Origin: Symbiodinium natans
Taxonomy: Eukaryota; Sar; Dinophyceae; Suessiales; Symbiodiniaceae
NCBI GenBank assembly: GCA_905221605.1
Contig: CAJNDS010000024.1
Coordinates: 1-62,000, forward strand
Reading direction: 5' to 3'
Length of the DNA stretch: 62,000 nucleotides
Below the pieces are notes generated by a model that searched no databases, had not been told where the DNA came from, and saw only the letters and a program-made list of their open reading frames with translations. Made by a program: the position numbers and the translations under genes. Of the stretch, positions 11,734 to 23,989 are shown in pieces; the stretch's first letter is position 1; every line of letters starts with the position of its first letter.

Positions 11734-11758
11734 GACCACTGAGGCCTCCTCAGTGGTC
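11734..11758. repeat. Dispersed hairpin, perfect 11-bp arms, CCT loop
   Basis: GACCACTGAGG, loop CCT, CCTCAGTGGTC. Same architecture as the hairpins at 3.7-7.5 kb, but with C-G stem pairs changed to T-A on both arms. Confidence 0.85.
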
Positions 11759-11942
11759 GATAATGCCTACGCCCCAGAAAACAAAAAAACCTTCTCACAT
11801 GATTCCATGTTACCGCTGGTACCGTCGAGGCGGCATCAACTGCGCCCTCAGAGGCAAGGAAGCGCCAGAAGACCCGAACCCCAGCACGTTTAGAAAAAGC
11901 CATCAACTTAGAACCAGGATTTAAGTGTGGGTGCCCTGCTAT

Positions 11943-11967
11943 GACCACTGAGGCATCCTCAGTGGTC
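11943..11967. repeat. Dispersed hairpin, perfect 11-bp arms, CAT loop
   Basis: GACCACTGAGG, loop CAT, CCTCAGTGGTC. Arms are identical to the copy at 11734 while the loop differs. Confidence 0.85.
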
Positions 11968-12110
11968 CCAAAGGCTAAGCCCCTGAAAAGAAAGTTTTAA
12001 AGGCTTCCCACATAGTTTGGTAAAGGAAGATCTAGAACACCCATAAAACCGGACTAGCCAAAGTTGAGCGGCTGCCCCTGGCACCATGGAGGCCTCGGCT
12101 GCCCCTTCTG

Positions 12111-12131
12111 CCACAGAGGCCTCCTCAGTGG
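12111..12131. repeat. Dispersed hairpin, 9-bp arms, one mismatch
   Basis: CCACAGAGG, loop CCT, CCTCAGTGG, with a single A:A mismatch. Downstream (12300-12342) is a C-rich run interrupted only by rare A. Confidence 0.65.
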
Positions 12132-12559
12132 TGTCTGCTGAATGGTCAACTTACGTTAGAGCCTTGAAAGCCACATCCACGTCACCTCCACCTCCGACAA
12201 AGCCCGCTCCCACCCCCCCCCCCCCCAAACCAAACCCAACTATTCTGGGTTGGGTTTGCCCCAAACGACTTGTTCCTCTTCAATTGGCACCTGCGCGTCA
12301 GCCCCCACCCCCCACCCCCCCCCCCCCCCCCCCCCCCCCACACCCTCTGACCCCCCCTTCCCTGCAAAGCCCCCGAGCCAACCACTTCCCAAACCTTCCT
12401 TTGGAGACTGCAGGGGTCCCCGCCGGGGGGCTTAGGGGGGTCGTTGGTTTTCATGTCAATAATTCAGTGAATTGTTGACGCCAGAATGGGAACGGGTTTG
12501 GGCAAGCGAAGACCTCCCACTGCCCAAACATCTGCCTTTTGAGCCAGGGGGTGGCAAGA

Positions 12560-12990
12560 TGTACACCACGGATGTGCGTTTGGATTTGGCCAGATTTGAA
12601 AACTTGAAAAACCAAACCAATTCTTGTTTCTTTGCAGACAAGAGCAAAATGCTAACTTGCCTGGATGGATCTCAGGGGTTGATCTTGAAGGCAGAAGCTG
12701 AATCTCGTGATTTCCCTGAAAATCAGACAATTTCGCCTTGGGCGGAATCTCGGGTTTTTCCTGAAAAACCGACAATTCGGCCTGGGGCTCCTCAGCTGAG
12801 AACCCAACAGGAAAGTTTGCAGAGCAAAACGCACATAGACGTCACCGATGTGCGTTTTGGATTTGGCCAGATTTCTGAACTTCTAAACCAAACCAGGTCT
12901 TGTTTCTTTGCAGACAAGAGCAAAACGCACATAGACGTTCTGCGTTTGGCCAGATTTGAAAACTTCTAAACTACACCAATACCCCCAATG
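12560..12990. repeat. Repeated ~70-bp block with inverted AAAACGCACAT arms
   Basis: The segment ggatttggccagatttgaaa followed by ttcttgtttctttgcagaca occurs near 12573-12650 and 12850-12925, with a partial third copy near 12945. AAAACGCACAT and ATGTGCGTTTT form inverted arms around 12827-12860. A 165-codon plus ORF (12472-12969) overlaps but repeats with the DNA; not taken as a gene. Confidence 0.6.
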
Positions 12991-13200
12991 CAAACAACCG
13001 AGTTTTTGAAACTCAGCTGTTAGCTGTTTGGGGGCTGTGGGAGACCAGAAAAGAAGAAGCCAACGCAAACCGATTTTTTTGGGGCTGGGCTGTTTGGGCG
13101 GGTCCCTCCTCCCCCCTCCCTGTCCACTGTCTCCCGCCCACCCCCCACCCCCCCAACCCCACAACTTGCCAATAAAGAATCCAAAAAAACAGCACACTGT

Positions 13201-13505
13201 GCTAATATCTCTTGAAGCCACCGCCGCTGCGCGAGCCTCCTCCGCTGCCGCCAGGGCTAGACGGGCTCCTCGGTGGATGTGTGGGATCAGAAATAAGGTC
13301 ACATAAAATAATAACCTGAACCAAAGGCTAGGCTTAGGTCAAAGCTAGTCTTTCAAAAAATTCTGTAACATACAAACCAGTTTCGCTTTGGCGGCCTCCT
13401 GCCCTCGCGGCGGATCCGCGAGCCGTCCTTGTGGTAGAGGCCCGCAGCCTCCCTGGACGCCTGCACGGCAGTGACCCTTGCAGCCTGCTCGACGCGGTCC
13501 ATGGC
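13201..13505 (-). CDS. Possible helical exons, unassigned
   Basis: Two short protein-like segments on the minus strand. About 13505-13381 starts with ATG in a good context (gccATGG) and reads MDRVEQAARVTAVQ then a basic stretch. About 13270-13201 reads RLALAAAEEARAAAVASRD. Both look alpha-helical. I could not join them, find a stop or recognise a family. Confidence 0.2.
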
Positions 13506-13519
13506 AGCACAGCGAGGGA

Positions 13520-13830
13520 GGTTTATGTTTAGGTTTAGTTTATGAGTCTTAGGGTTTCTGCTAGGGTGGCTTAGGGTTGGCCGTAGAGCAGTGCTCGACA
13601 CTCTCGAATTTATATAGGGTGTTTACAGTGGTCTATAGGTGTGTCTTTGGTTTCTAGATTATTTAGATTCTATTTACAGGATTCAAGGCTCAGGCCTTCG
13701 AATTAATTGCCATAGCAGGCAGTGTCTTAGGGTTTGGGGTTGAGGGTGAAGGGTTGATGGTTTGGGTTTAGGGTTAGGGTTTCGGGTCTGGGGTTCAGGG
13801 CTCAGGGATTAGGGTTTAGGTGGAAGACGT
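13520..13830. repeat. Degenerate TTTAGGG-like spacer
   Basis: Scattered ttagggtttgggg and gggtttagggttaggg variants. The surrounding 13.5-14.4 kb has no supported gene. Confidence 0.6.
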
Positions 13831-14400
13831 GGTGGTCTTGGAGCCAGGGACCACACCACCACGTTCGAAGAGATCGTGGGTTGGTTCTAGGGCATCCCAA
13901 CTCTTCGATGTCCAGCGTTCCACAACAGGCCCGCAAGACGCACAACCACGCGCAAGGTTCCGAAACCAGAATCAGGGGACACAGCGACGGGCGTTTGGTC
14001 AAACCGGGTTTAGGGGGGTCTGGCATTTTTCAGGGTTTCACGACAACTTCAACCCTTAGCCTTGGCACGGGGACGGGTAGAAGCAGTTACGAGCCCAGAC
14101 ACACTCAAGAACTCACACCCCGAACAAATCTCCGGGGAGTGCGGTAGACCCGACTTTTAGAAGACCTGGGCCCCGGCTAATTGTCTGCTGGCAGTGTGTA
14201 GGACGCAGACCTCGGAAGAAGATCAATCTTCATGGCATCAGGCGCTTTCTGATAGAGTCTGAAAGAGGGCGATAGGCGAGAGGCTAGAGTTCAAGCTTGG
14301 GAAGAAGCCCTAGACCATTGTGAACCTGCAGTTCAGGAGCTTACCTTGAATAGTCAGCATGGCTACTGCTTGCATTCTCATGCTTTCCATGTTTGCTTAC

Positions 14401-14449
14401 ATTTGTTCAAGGTGCCACTGAGGCTGCCTCAGTGGCACCTTGAACAAAT
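14401..14449. repeat. Perfect 49-bp hairpin, 23-bp arms, CTG loop
   Basis: The left arm runs from ATTTGTTCAAGG through TGCCACTGAGG; after CTG the right arm is its exact reverse complement, ending CCTTGAACAAAT. It is the longest perfect member of the hairpin family seen in the window. Confidence 0.95.
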
Positions 14450-14523
14450 ACACGTACATCCTTGCAGCACGAAGCCACCAAGCACCTAGCCGCTTCAAAC
14501 CCACTAGCTTGTGTTCTGGTTCA

Positions 14524-14548
14524 TGCCACGGAGGCCGCCTCCGTGGCA
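14524..14548. repeat. Dispersed hairpin, perfect 11-bp arms, CCG loop
   Basis: TGCCACGGAGG, loop CCG, CCTCCGTGGCA. Relative to the 14401 hairpin, a T-A stem pair is replaced by G-C on both arms. Confidence 0.85.
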
Positions 14549-14800
14549 CGATCCCGAAACCTGATCCCGAAACCTTACATTCCCGAAGCCTCCCCCCCAA
14601 CCCCTATTGCCGAGGCTGTGACCCGGACACCTCGGTGCCACCGCCTAACGACACCCAAATCCTGGCAGCCCAGACCCGAACCCTAAAGCCACAAGCTAAC
14701 TGGCTTCTTGTAGCCAAGACGAGTAAACCCTAAACCCGAAACCCTAAACCGATATAGAGCGGTGTCCTAGGTTGCCAGCTTCTTGCTCACAGTTACAGTT

Positions 14801-14825
14801 TGGCACCGAGGTGCCCTCGGTGCCA
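14801..14825. repeat. Dispersed hairpin, perfect 11-bp arms, TGC loop
   Basis: TGGCACCGAGG, loop TGC, CCTCGGTGCCA. Same architecture, again with matched arm changes. Confidence 0.85.
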
Positions 14826-15663
14826 GATTATTGTGTGAGCTAGCTTACATGGCTGTTGAGGGGTCTGGTTCCATTGCTGAAGGGTCTGATTTCCTTCTGA
14901 TGGAAATGCCAAACTACTTCTTACATATCCTCACACCCAAACCCTTGAGCAATGAAACTCCTGACGACAACGGCGAGCAAGTGCCTGAGCACACGTGCCT
15001 CTTGGAAGTTCTTGCTGATATTGAGTGGTAGCTCCCCCGACGGGTCCACATCTGATTGCATTGTTAAGGTTGATCAGGGGTGTTGGGTGGTTACTGTTGA
15101 GATTTGTCACAGGCACGGACGCCGAGGAAGCAAGGGTGTTTCCACATACTATGTTTCTACGGCTTGGCGTTTCAGGGAGCTTGGCTTGACAACTCAGGGT
15201 CCAGCAAGGCCTCCAAGCGTTGGTCGGGTATCTGAGTTTATGCTTTTATAGAACTTTTCTTAATTTAATGATTTATAGCCTTTCATGCATAGGTTTCCAT
15301 TGGTGAGTTGAAACCGGCTCTTCACCAAACGCTATTCTCGGGGCGTCTTCGGCGAGATGTACCTGTTGCCCCCCGATAAGCAGAGCAACAAACCCCCGGC
15401 CCCAGAAAGTGTTCTTGAGATTGAATTTTCACGGAAGTTTGTTGATATATTTTGCTTCTCAAGTGGAGGGAGGGAGGGACTGAGCCTCAGGATTATTGTT
15501 GTTTGCAGTCTTGACGACTTCACATGTATATAGGCGATGTGTGGAAAGTGCCATAAAAAGCTATAAGACTATGTGAGTTCACGGGTGTCTCGCACGCTTT
15601 CTTTTCACCTCGAAAAAGTCTGGACCTGATTGTAAAATAATGTTGTTTCGAAAAGAATTTTCT

Positions 15664-15812
15664 CGCCACTTGAGCAGCGGCGCCGCTTGAACAGTTATCG
15701 AAAAACATGTGCATGACTGTCAAAGCCACTTGATCAGTGGCACCACTTGAACAGTGGCATATGTGCATGTCAATGCCACTTGACCAGTGGCGCCACTTGA
15801 ACAGTGGCACAT
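15664..15812. repeat. Cluster of GCCACTTGAnCAGTGGC palindromes
   Basis: At least four short inverted repeats (for example near 15725, 15774 and 15791): GCCACT, a TTGATC/TTGACC-type centre, then AGTGGC. They alternate with tgtgcatg spacers. 14826-15663 and 15813-16300 hold no supported gene. Confidence 0.7.
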
Positions 15813-16299
15813 GTGCATTTCAGTCCATGCTCTAAACCCTAAACTTCCTAAACCCTAAACCCACTCATTCTCTTTAAGCCCGGCGCCGGACGAGTGTCTG
15901 CCAAGTGCAGGATTCAGGGGCGGGCTTGAGGCAGGTGCTAGGCTTTCATGAGGCTTTCTGGCTTTCTACCCTATTGCTATCAGGAAGGGGGAAGCGGGGG
16001 TTGGTTTCAGGCCTCACAAGGGGGAAGGTAGGGTTTCAAGCAGCATCCTAGCCTAGTGCTACCAGCGTTAGGGGGTGGGTTCGAGGCTTCACAAGGAGGG
16101 AAGCTGGGGTTTCATCGTAGCCTAGTCTATTTACTCGAATTTTGGGGCGAGGGTCAAGTTGAGGGTTGAGGTTGGGTGCTTACACAATCCCGTCAATCCC
16201 AAGAGACGCCAAGCCGCCAGGCCACTTGCAGAGGTAGCTCCCCCGGCGGGTTCTTCTCTGACAGCATGCCAGCATGCATCAAACAGAATGCCCACTCAG

Positions 16300-16344
16300 G
16301 CTTTAGGGTTTGGGTTTTAGGGTTTAGGGTTTAGGGTTTAGGGA
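16300..16344 (+). repeat. Interstitial (TTTAGGG)n tract
   Basis: Four to five clean TTTAGGG units, followed by a C-run near 16350. Confidence 0.85.
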
Positions 16345-16540
16345 TTGCCCCCACCCCCCCCCCCCCCTTCTTTGTCGGAATTGCAAGCATGAACGGCGGA
16401 GATGTTTACAGAAAAACAAGGCTACCCAAGTCCTTTTTGATACGTCTGCTCTGTCCTCCCTCCACAGTTCTTAGTGTAATCTGTTGCCTGGCTCGACACC
16501 CGTTGAGATGAAATTGACACCCGATTGCATCGAAATCTAC

Positions 16541-18409
16541 TTAAATGTTGTGATGTTCTTCCTCTGTCCCTTCTTCTGCTTGGGCGAGCGCTTTTGCAAA
16601 GGTCAAAGAAGCTGTTGCTAAGGTCCGGCAATCCTCATGATACTTGCCCGTCATTACCTTCAGAACCAAGTCCAGCAACGCGCCTGTCGCTTTGTTGAAC
16701 TTTTCCTTCACAATGGCCAACTGTGTCTGCGGGAGAGCATCGCGATCGACAACAGCATCTTCATCTTCACCCAGCGGCGCATCCACCTTGCTGAACCCTT
16801 CGCGAATGAACTTCTCCCAGCACGTGGCAGGATCGCCAATGTCAGTCAACACGTCTGACAGGCGGGCAGCGTCGGTCTCGGGCAACTTTGCCCCCAGCTT
16901 CTTGGCGTGGTCCAAGACCTGCAACACAAGAATTGGTTGGCACTGCACGGAAAAAGCAGAAGAACTGCCTACAGCTATCAAGTGGAAAGAAAACCTGGCC
17001 TCCAACGCCACAAGGGAAGCTGCCCAGAAGCCCATTTGACCGCTGTGCCTGTTCTGGCACAGCCACTGCTCGGTGGCTTTGAGCGGTGTAATAAGACCTA
17101 CCCGAAACGCCAGCGTCAGCATCTCAACCATCCACGCAGCCAGCGCTGGAGCACTTCGCTGAGCAGTTGAATGCTTCTCGGCCTCAAGCGCCAGGCGGTG
17201 CAATTTTGAATACTGTGTGCTCAGGACCTCACGCCCGAAGAGAGATCGAGCCGGTTAGCCGCCTTCTCAAGCGACCCATCTGCCATCAAGGCCAGCAAGT
17301 TCGTGGCAGTCTTGTGCATGGTTTGGTTGTATGCAGCCTTGTTGTAACGCAGGTTCAGGCTTTGCCCCTCCTGCCATGCATCGACTCTCAACAGGCCAAC
17401 CAAGCGACTGAAGGTGAAGAACGTGTCGCTCAGCGCCGCGTTGTTCAATTTCTTCACATTCTCTGAAGCGGTGTTGCGCGCCATCGCTGCTTTCGCCACA
17501 TCGTCGCAGACTTGCACTTGTATAGTGACACAGCAGGCGCACTCCCACAGCATCTCTGTCCACTCCTTGTCCTGCAAGAAATCGTGTTTGGGCCACAAAC
17601 CGTAAGCTACTTGCTACAGGCATTCGCGCGCACATTCTACGCGGTCCTGAGCTCTCAATGCTTTGAACATGGCCAGATACCAAGCCCAGAGAATGAAGCA
17701 CCCGCCAGCCAAAGGCAGAGAAGCCTCGAAGTTCGATTGCGCAGCGCTTCTCAAGCTGTCAACGGCGCTGACCATCGTGCAAGGCCACAGCAGCCTCGAG
17801 CGCGTCACCTTCTGCTTCTTCCCAGCGTTTGCGCCGCGCGACACGTGGGCTTTGAAGCACACAGCCCTGCTGAAGAATTGTTCTTCAAACTGCAAGAGGT
17901 TTCCCCAATTCACATCGTCCGCAGGAAGCTTGGGTGCATCAAGGGCTCCTGTCTTCAACCAAAGCGCAAGCCCAGAAGCTTCATACAAGCCAGTCGTTGT
18001 CAAGGAAGCCTCGCACTGCTCGGCGTCCCAGACACCGGCCTCACAAGCTCAAGACGAAACCCTGCAAACTTAACTTTCCGGGGGTTGCCCTCGATTGCAG
18101 AAAAGGCGCTTTGTAGCCAGCGAGATCATTGGCTTTAACGTTGGCATCGATCTGCAGAGGTGGAGTCTTGTGCATCTGCTTTGCCCTCGTGTACTTGGCC
18201 GGCAGCTCCTTGCGCACCTTGCCGCATGCTTCTTGTTGTCTCACATACGACGCACCCGCTGCAACAAGACCACGTAAGCACGCGGCCCACGGAATAACCT
18301 GTTGCATAACCTCCCGGGCGCTGCGCGAGGCCTCAGCCACTTTGCTGTGTCGACGTCGAATGAACGTCATAACCGGACATGTCGCAGCACACTGGAAGAA
18401 ATTCGGCAA
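16541..18409 (-). CDS. Multi-exon alpha-helical protein, function unknown (3' part resolved)
   Basis: The last exons join with consistent phase-0 GT-AG introns. Exon 18003-17641 (121 codons, upstream edge uncertain); intron 17640-17572 (69 bp); exon 17571-17233 (113 codons); intron 17232-17159 (74 bp); exon 17158-17102 (19 codons); intron 17101-16919 (183 bp); terminal exon 16918-16541 (126 codons with stop). A further upstream helical segment lies at about 18340-18041 (HSKVAEASRSAREVMQQV...). The protein is Ala/Leu-rich with long amphipathic helices, for example ATNLLALMADGSLEKAANRL, and ends in an acidic tail (AEEGTEEEHHNI). No signal peptide, membrane segment or known domain was recognised. 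It is the most downstream gene of the minus-strand cluster. Confidence 0.7.
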
Positions 18410-18520
18410 CGCTCATTAAATCTGGGGAGCTTGCGTCTGCGGCTTCTGGTAGCTCCGGAACTTTTCCACCATCCATTACCGTTGCTACGCCCCGCCGAAG
18501 GATTGCTGTTGGACCGTGGG

Positions 18521-18545
18521 GCCTTGGGACCTTGGGACCTTGAAG
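18521..18545 (-). repeat. GGTCCCAAGG motif, one of about ten in the minus-strand cluster
   Basis: On the minus strand this reads AAGGTCCCAAGGTCCCAAGG. Related copies: about 18707-18735, 20862-20890, 20918-20932, 25050-25066, 26044-26070, 27697-27720, 29450-29470, 34075-34103 and 36343-36360. Each unit contains AG followed by GT, the two intron-border dinucleotides, and many copies sit at apparent exon edges. Confidence 0.6.
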
Positions 18546-18781
18546 CCTGAAAACATGCATGTGAAAGTTCATGAGTCATGCTGAAGCGAAACCTGCTGCA
18601 GTTGTGATTTGCACTAGGAAGCAGTTGTGTCTTTTTCAATTCTCCGCACAGATAGACAGGTGCTTTGCTGCAGGCTTGAAAGGAAGTTGCCGTCGCCAGT
18701 GTCTGTTCGGACCTGGCTGGGCCTTGGTGCCTGGGGACCTGAGGAAGACGTGGAAGTCGGTTTGCGCTGCGTGCAACATGA

Positions 18782-20644
<1,863 letters not shown>

Positions 20645-20968
20645 GGTGGCTTGCCGATTACTACACACAGCGGAGGAGATTACAAGCCGAGACCTGGAAC
20701 AATGCAAGTCATGCGCGTGTCGGCAGAATCCATTTGGCACATGAACAAGTGCACTGGCTTCAAGAAGTGCAGATGTTCTTTTCTTCCGCGCAGCAGCTGG
20801 GTTCTTCGTGTTTCTTCTTGGCAATTCAAGCTTGAAAGCAAGCAAAAGTCTGGCTAGGCCTTGGGACCTGGATGGACCTTGGGACCTTGCTCTCTGGAAA
20901 AAAATAAACAAGGGGAACCTGGGGACCTTCACCAATCAAGACTGGCCCCGCCCCTCGAAGGCTTCTGC

Positions 20969-22230
20969 TCACTGTGTGGCTTCCTGGCCCAGCTCCACCA
21001 ACTGTCGCTGGACCTTTTTCAAGTCCCGCTCCTGGACGGCAATGTCCACGTGGAGGCCCTCGATGTTGCCCTGCAGCTTGCGCTTCTGGTCTTGAAGGCG
21101 CGCAATCTGGACCTCGCGGAGCACGCTGCTTTGTGGCTCAGCTTCGCGAGTGTTTGTCTGGGTCATCTCAAACATAGCCTTGCGCAGCAACATCTCGCCA
21201 GCATGGATCTTCTCGAGCAGCAAAGACGCTGGAAGCAGCCAGAAAGCGCCGACCGGGTGCTCCAACGGGGCCTGCTTTTGCGGCAGCTGGGACGCGCTCA
21301 TCTCCAGCAAGAGCAGCTTCGGCTTCTTGAAAGCGAAACATGCCAGGCTCATGGCTGTCAAAGATGAGGAGCACAATGGGTACAACGGCTCCGACCAGTC
21401 GGCTTGGAACGGGTTCTCGCGTCCAGCTGCGCTGGTGTTGCGAGCCAGGCAAGCCAAGAGCGGCTTCGTGTCCTGGAGGGTCAGGTCCACCGGCGCATCT
21501 TGGGGCTGGACAGCGACGTAGAAGGTGCATCCAAGGACGCTGGCGCGGGGCAGGGCGTCCGCGCCGGCTGAGCTTGCGTCCGCAAACAGCCACGGCTCGA
21601 GGCGAGGAACAAGAGTGCATTGCCTGAGCTCACAACCAAGCACAGGTACAGAAACACGCGCGCGCAGAGGAGGACAGGACAGGACAGGACACAGGACAGG
21701 ACAGAGGACAGGACAGGGGACAGGAAGGGACAGGACGCACACACACACACAGACGTCTTGGTGCAACTCGGCAACTGCACGGTCAGCATCCACTTCGATT
21801 TGTCCTTAAACGGCAATTCCTCGAACGGCGACATCCAGGAAGCCACCGTGTAGGAGCCAGTGTCCTGGTAGACCAGCTCGCGGCGGGACAACGCGTCTGC
21901 GATGTTGTCCTTTGTTTGCAAGTGCAAGATCACGAAGTTGGCCGACTGAATCGCGTCCGCGACTTTGGTCCCTGCTGCCCGGAGATACATTTTGACCGCT
22001 TTGTCACTCTCTGAGGGGGCGCCGCCCAATTTGCGCACACGCTCCTTGCGCTGCTGGAGCATTGCTTGCATGGGAGTCTCGAAGGTCTTGGCGTGGAACT
22101 CAGGCTCGAGCATGAGCTCCAGCGACTCCCCACCGCGCGCGTTCAAGGTATAGCGCCGCAAGTCTTGGAACTCTGCGGCTGTCAGAGCAATGTACCCCAC
22201 GGACACCCACTCTGGCGCTGGAGCGGACAT
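20969..22230 (-). CDS. Two-exon paralogue 2 (376 aa), function unknown
   Basis: Exon 1 is 22230-21755, starting MSAPAPEWVSVGYIALT. The intron is 21754-21624 (131 bp, phase 2, AAGAC/GTCTGTG to CTCAG/GC). Exon 2 is 21623-20969 ending in TGA. The sum is 377 codons. It has the same layout as its downstream neighbour: basic helical exon 1 with IADALSRR, then a globular exon 2 (CTLVPRLEPWLFADASSAGA, LACFAFKKPKLLLLEMSASQ) and a C-terminal coiled-coil-like helix (QDQKRKLQGNIEGLHVDI). The ADALSR stretch recalls the end of retroelement RNase H, but the rest of that fold is absent. The two copies lie head to tail, as expected for tandem duplication. Confidence 0.8.
21666..21745. repeat. GGACA microsatellite inside the paralogue 2 intron
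   Basis: About 14 imperfect ggaca/cagga units plus a short (AC)6 run. The homologous intron in the sister gene instead carries ~600 bp of (AC)n. Confidence 0.9.
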
Positions 22231-22929
22231 GATTGGTGGTGTAGGGCAGCTATAGGGCTTGCTTACAACAATGCTCAGCAAGTGGCTTCAGCACAGTCAG
22301 CAATGTCCTCGCTGCGATGCCTGCGTGGATGCCTGGTTGTGCACGCACGAAAAAAGCAACTGGCCTGCATACAAAGCGTCGAGCTGCAGCACGATTCTTG
22401 CCTGTCAGCTCAGGGTTACACGTGCACGTTAGGTCACCCTTCGGCTTCCAAAACGGACCCTTCAAACACAACAAGGGCCCGGCGGCAACACTGAAGGGAC
22501 TTCATTCAAACTGAAGGGTCATGTTGGGGCACCGGTACGTTCGCTTGAATGCGCCCGCACCCTTGAAACAGAGCTGGGACCCTTCAGTTGAGGAGGCCCA
22601 CTGGGTGGTACGCACCAGCTACCTACAGTAATCTGCCGGGCTGAGTCCCTTCAAGTACCCGTGAGGGTGGCACGCACCTGGGGCAGTGCTTGCTGCTAAA
22701 CTGCCGGAAGTGATACAGATTCCTCAGAGCAAGGAACGGCCTGGTTTTTTCCCCTCTGAATCCCCAGCTGGGTGGCGCGACCTGAGCCCGCATTGGACCG
22801 GGCGCACCATCTGCATCAGCAGCTTTGCTTGCTGAAGAAGTCTGCCAGCTAAGCGCGTTTGGTCGCCAAGCACAATCGAACCCCTGACATTGCGCTGTTC
22901 CCCGTCAGGAAATGACATGACACACTGCG

Positions 22930-23812
22930 TTACCTATTCCTCAAAGGTCTCATTTTCACAGACCCAGCCGACAAGGAGTACTTGCGGGCGAGCGTTCGCA
23001 CTGCCCGTAAAAAGGCCCAGAGTTCTTGGCGATTGTCGATGGTGAAGATTGCTCTCTTCTTGCTGCAGAACCCCTGGCTCAGCTTCCCGAGCGCTACCTG
23101 CCATCTCGACTTGGACGCGGCGGCGCAGGCTTGCAAAGCTTCCAGAATTGCTCTGGCCCTTAGCTCGCGGCGCACACAAAAACCAACCGGCGCGAGCCTT
23201 CGCTGTGTCGTGCTAGCTATGAGGCAGCCAGGCAGCTGAGGCATCTCTTTGTGCAGCTGGACCCCAATGAGCCTTGCTGTGGCAGCCGATGCAAAGCGCA
23301 GCATGGGCTTCTCTCTCTCTGCGCAAGGATTGTCCATGAAGGCTTCCATCTCAATCTTGTCTGCGACAATTTTCCCCAGGCCGTAGCTGTAAATCAAAGC
23401 CACAGCCTCAGCACGCAAAGGGATCATGCTTCAAACATGGGTGCCTCCCAGCAAACAAACGCACATGGAATAAGCGCTCTGCCAAGTGATCGTTCTCAAC
23501 ACAGTCAATGTCCGACTTTTTGTGGACAACGACAACATCGGCCTCCTTGTAGGCATAGAGCGACAGAACGACGAATCCTGGTCGTGGAGCTATGGCTGGC
23601 TCCGAAGGGTTGTACCACCGGTAAGCGTACACCAACTTCAGTGGACGCTGTCGTTGGATATCACATAGGGGCGAAGCATGTACTTGGGGCTCCTTGTGAC
23701 GCAGGCCGCCCGACGTCGGCTCTGTGGGTGTATACACAGGCTGCCCTGCGGCGCGCCGCTCCGCAGCTGTTTCTAAACCTGTGCGCAACCAAGCGGGAAG
23801 CGCAACAGACAT
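22930..23812 (-). CDS. Two minus-strand exons, unassigned
   Basis: Upstream segment 23812-23440 reads LPAWLRTGLETAAERRAAG ... GFVVLSLYAYKEADVVVVHK ... ENDHLAERLFHVRLF. Downstream segment about 23400-22930 reads YGLGKIVADKIEMEAFMDNP ... FTIDNRQELWAFLRAVRTLA and ends in a stop. Both have natural composition with beta/alpha-like patterning. The join near 23405-23440 is unresolved: the frames differ and the gap is too short for an ordinary intron, so a frameshift or decay is possible. No family recognised. They follow the exons at 24-27 kb on the same strand and may belong to the same gene. Confidence 0.45.
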
Positions 23813-23989
23813 GTAGCAGACTTGTTTTTTTCCTTATATATAGGAAACAGTCCCTGACATGCAGCCGGGCAGCGTTGAAGTTTTCTCTGAGTGTGCTTCT
23901 GGAACTTTTTCAGGCTCTCAATGTGTGTGGGAACGGGCGCTGAACCCCAGCGGGTGCCGGCCAGACAGGTTGACTGGGGTTGCGCCTTC

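Noticed and set aside
17213-17232. A 20-nt micro-intron (gtgaggtcctgagcacacag)
   Set aside because: An ordinary 74-bp intron (17232-17159) using a later acceptor keeps the same frame and matches the sizes of its neighbours.
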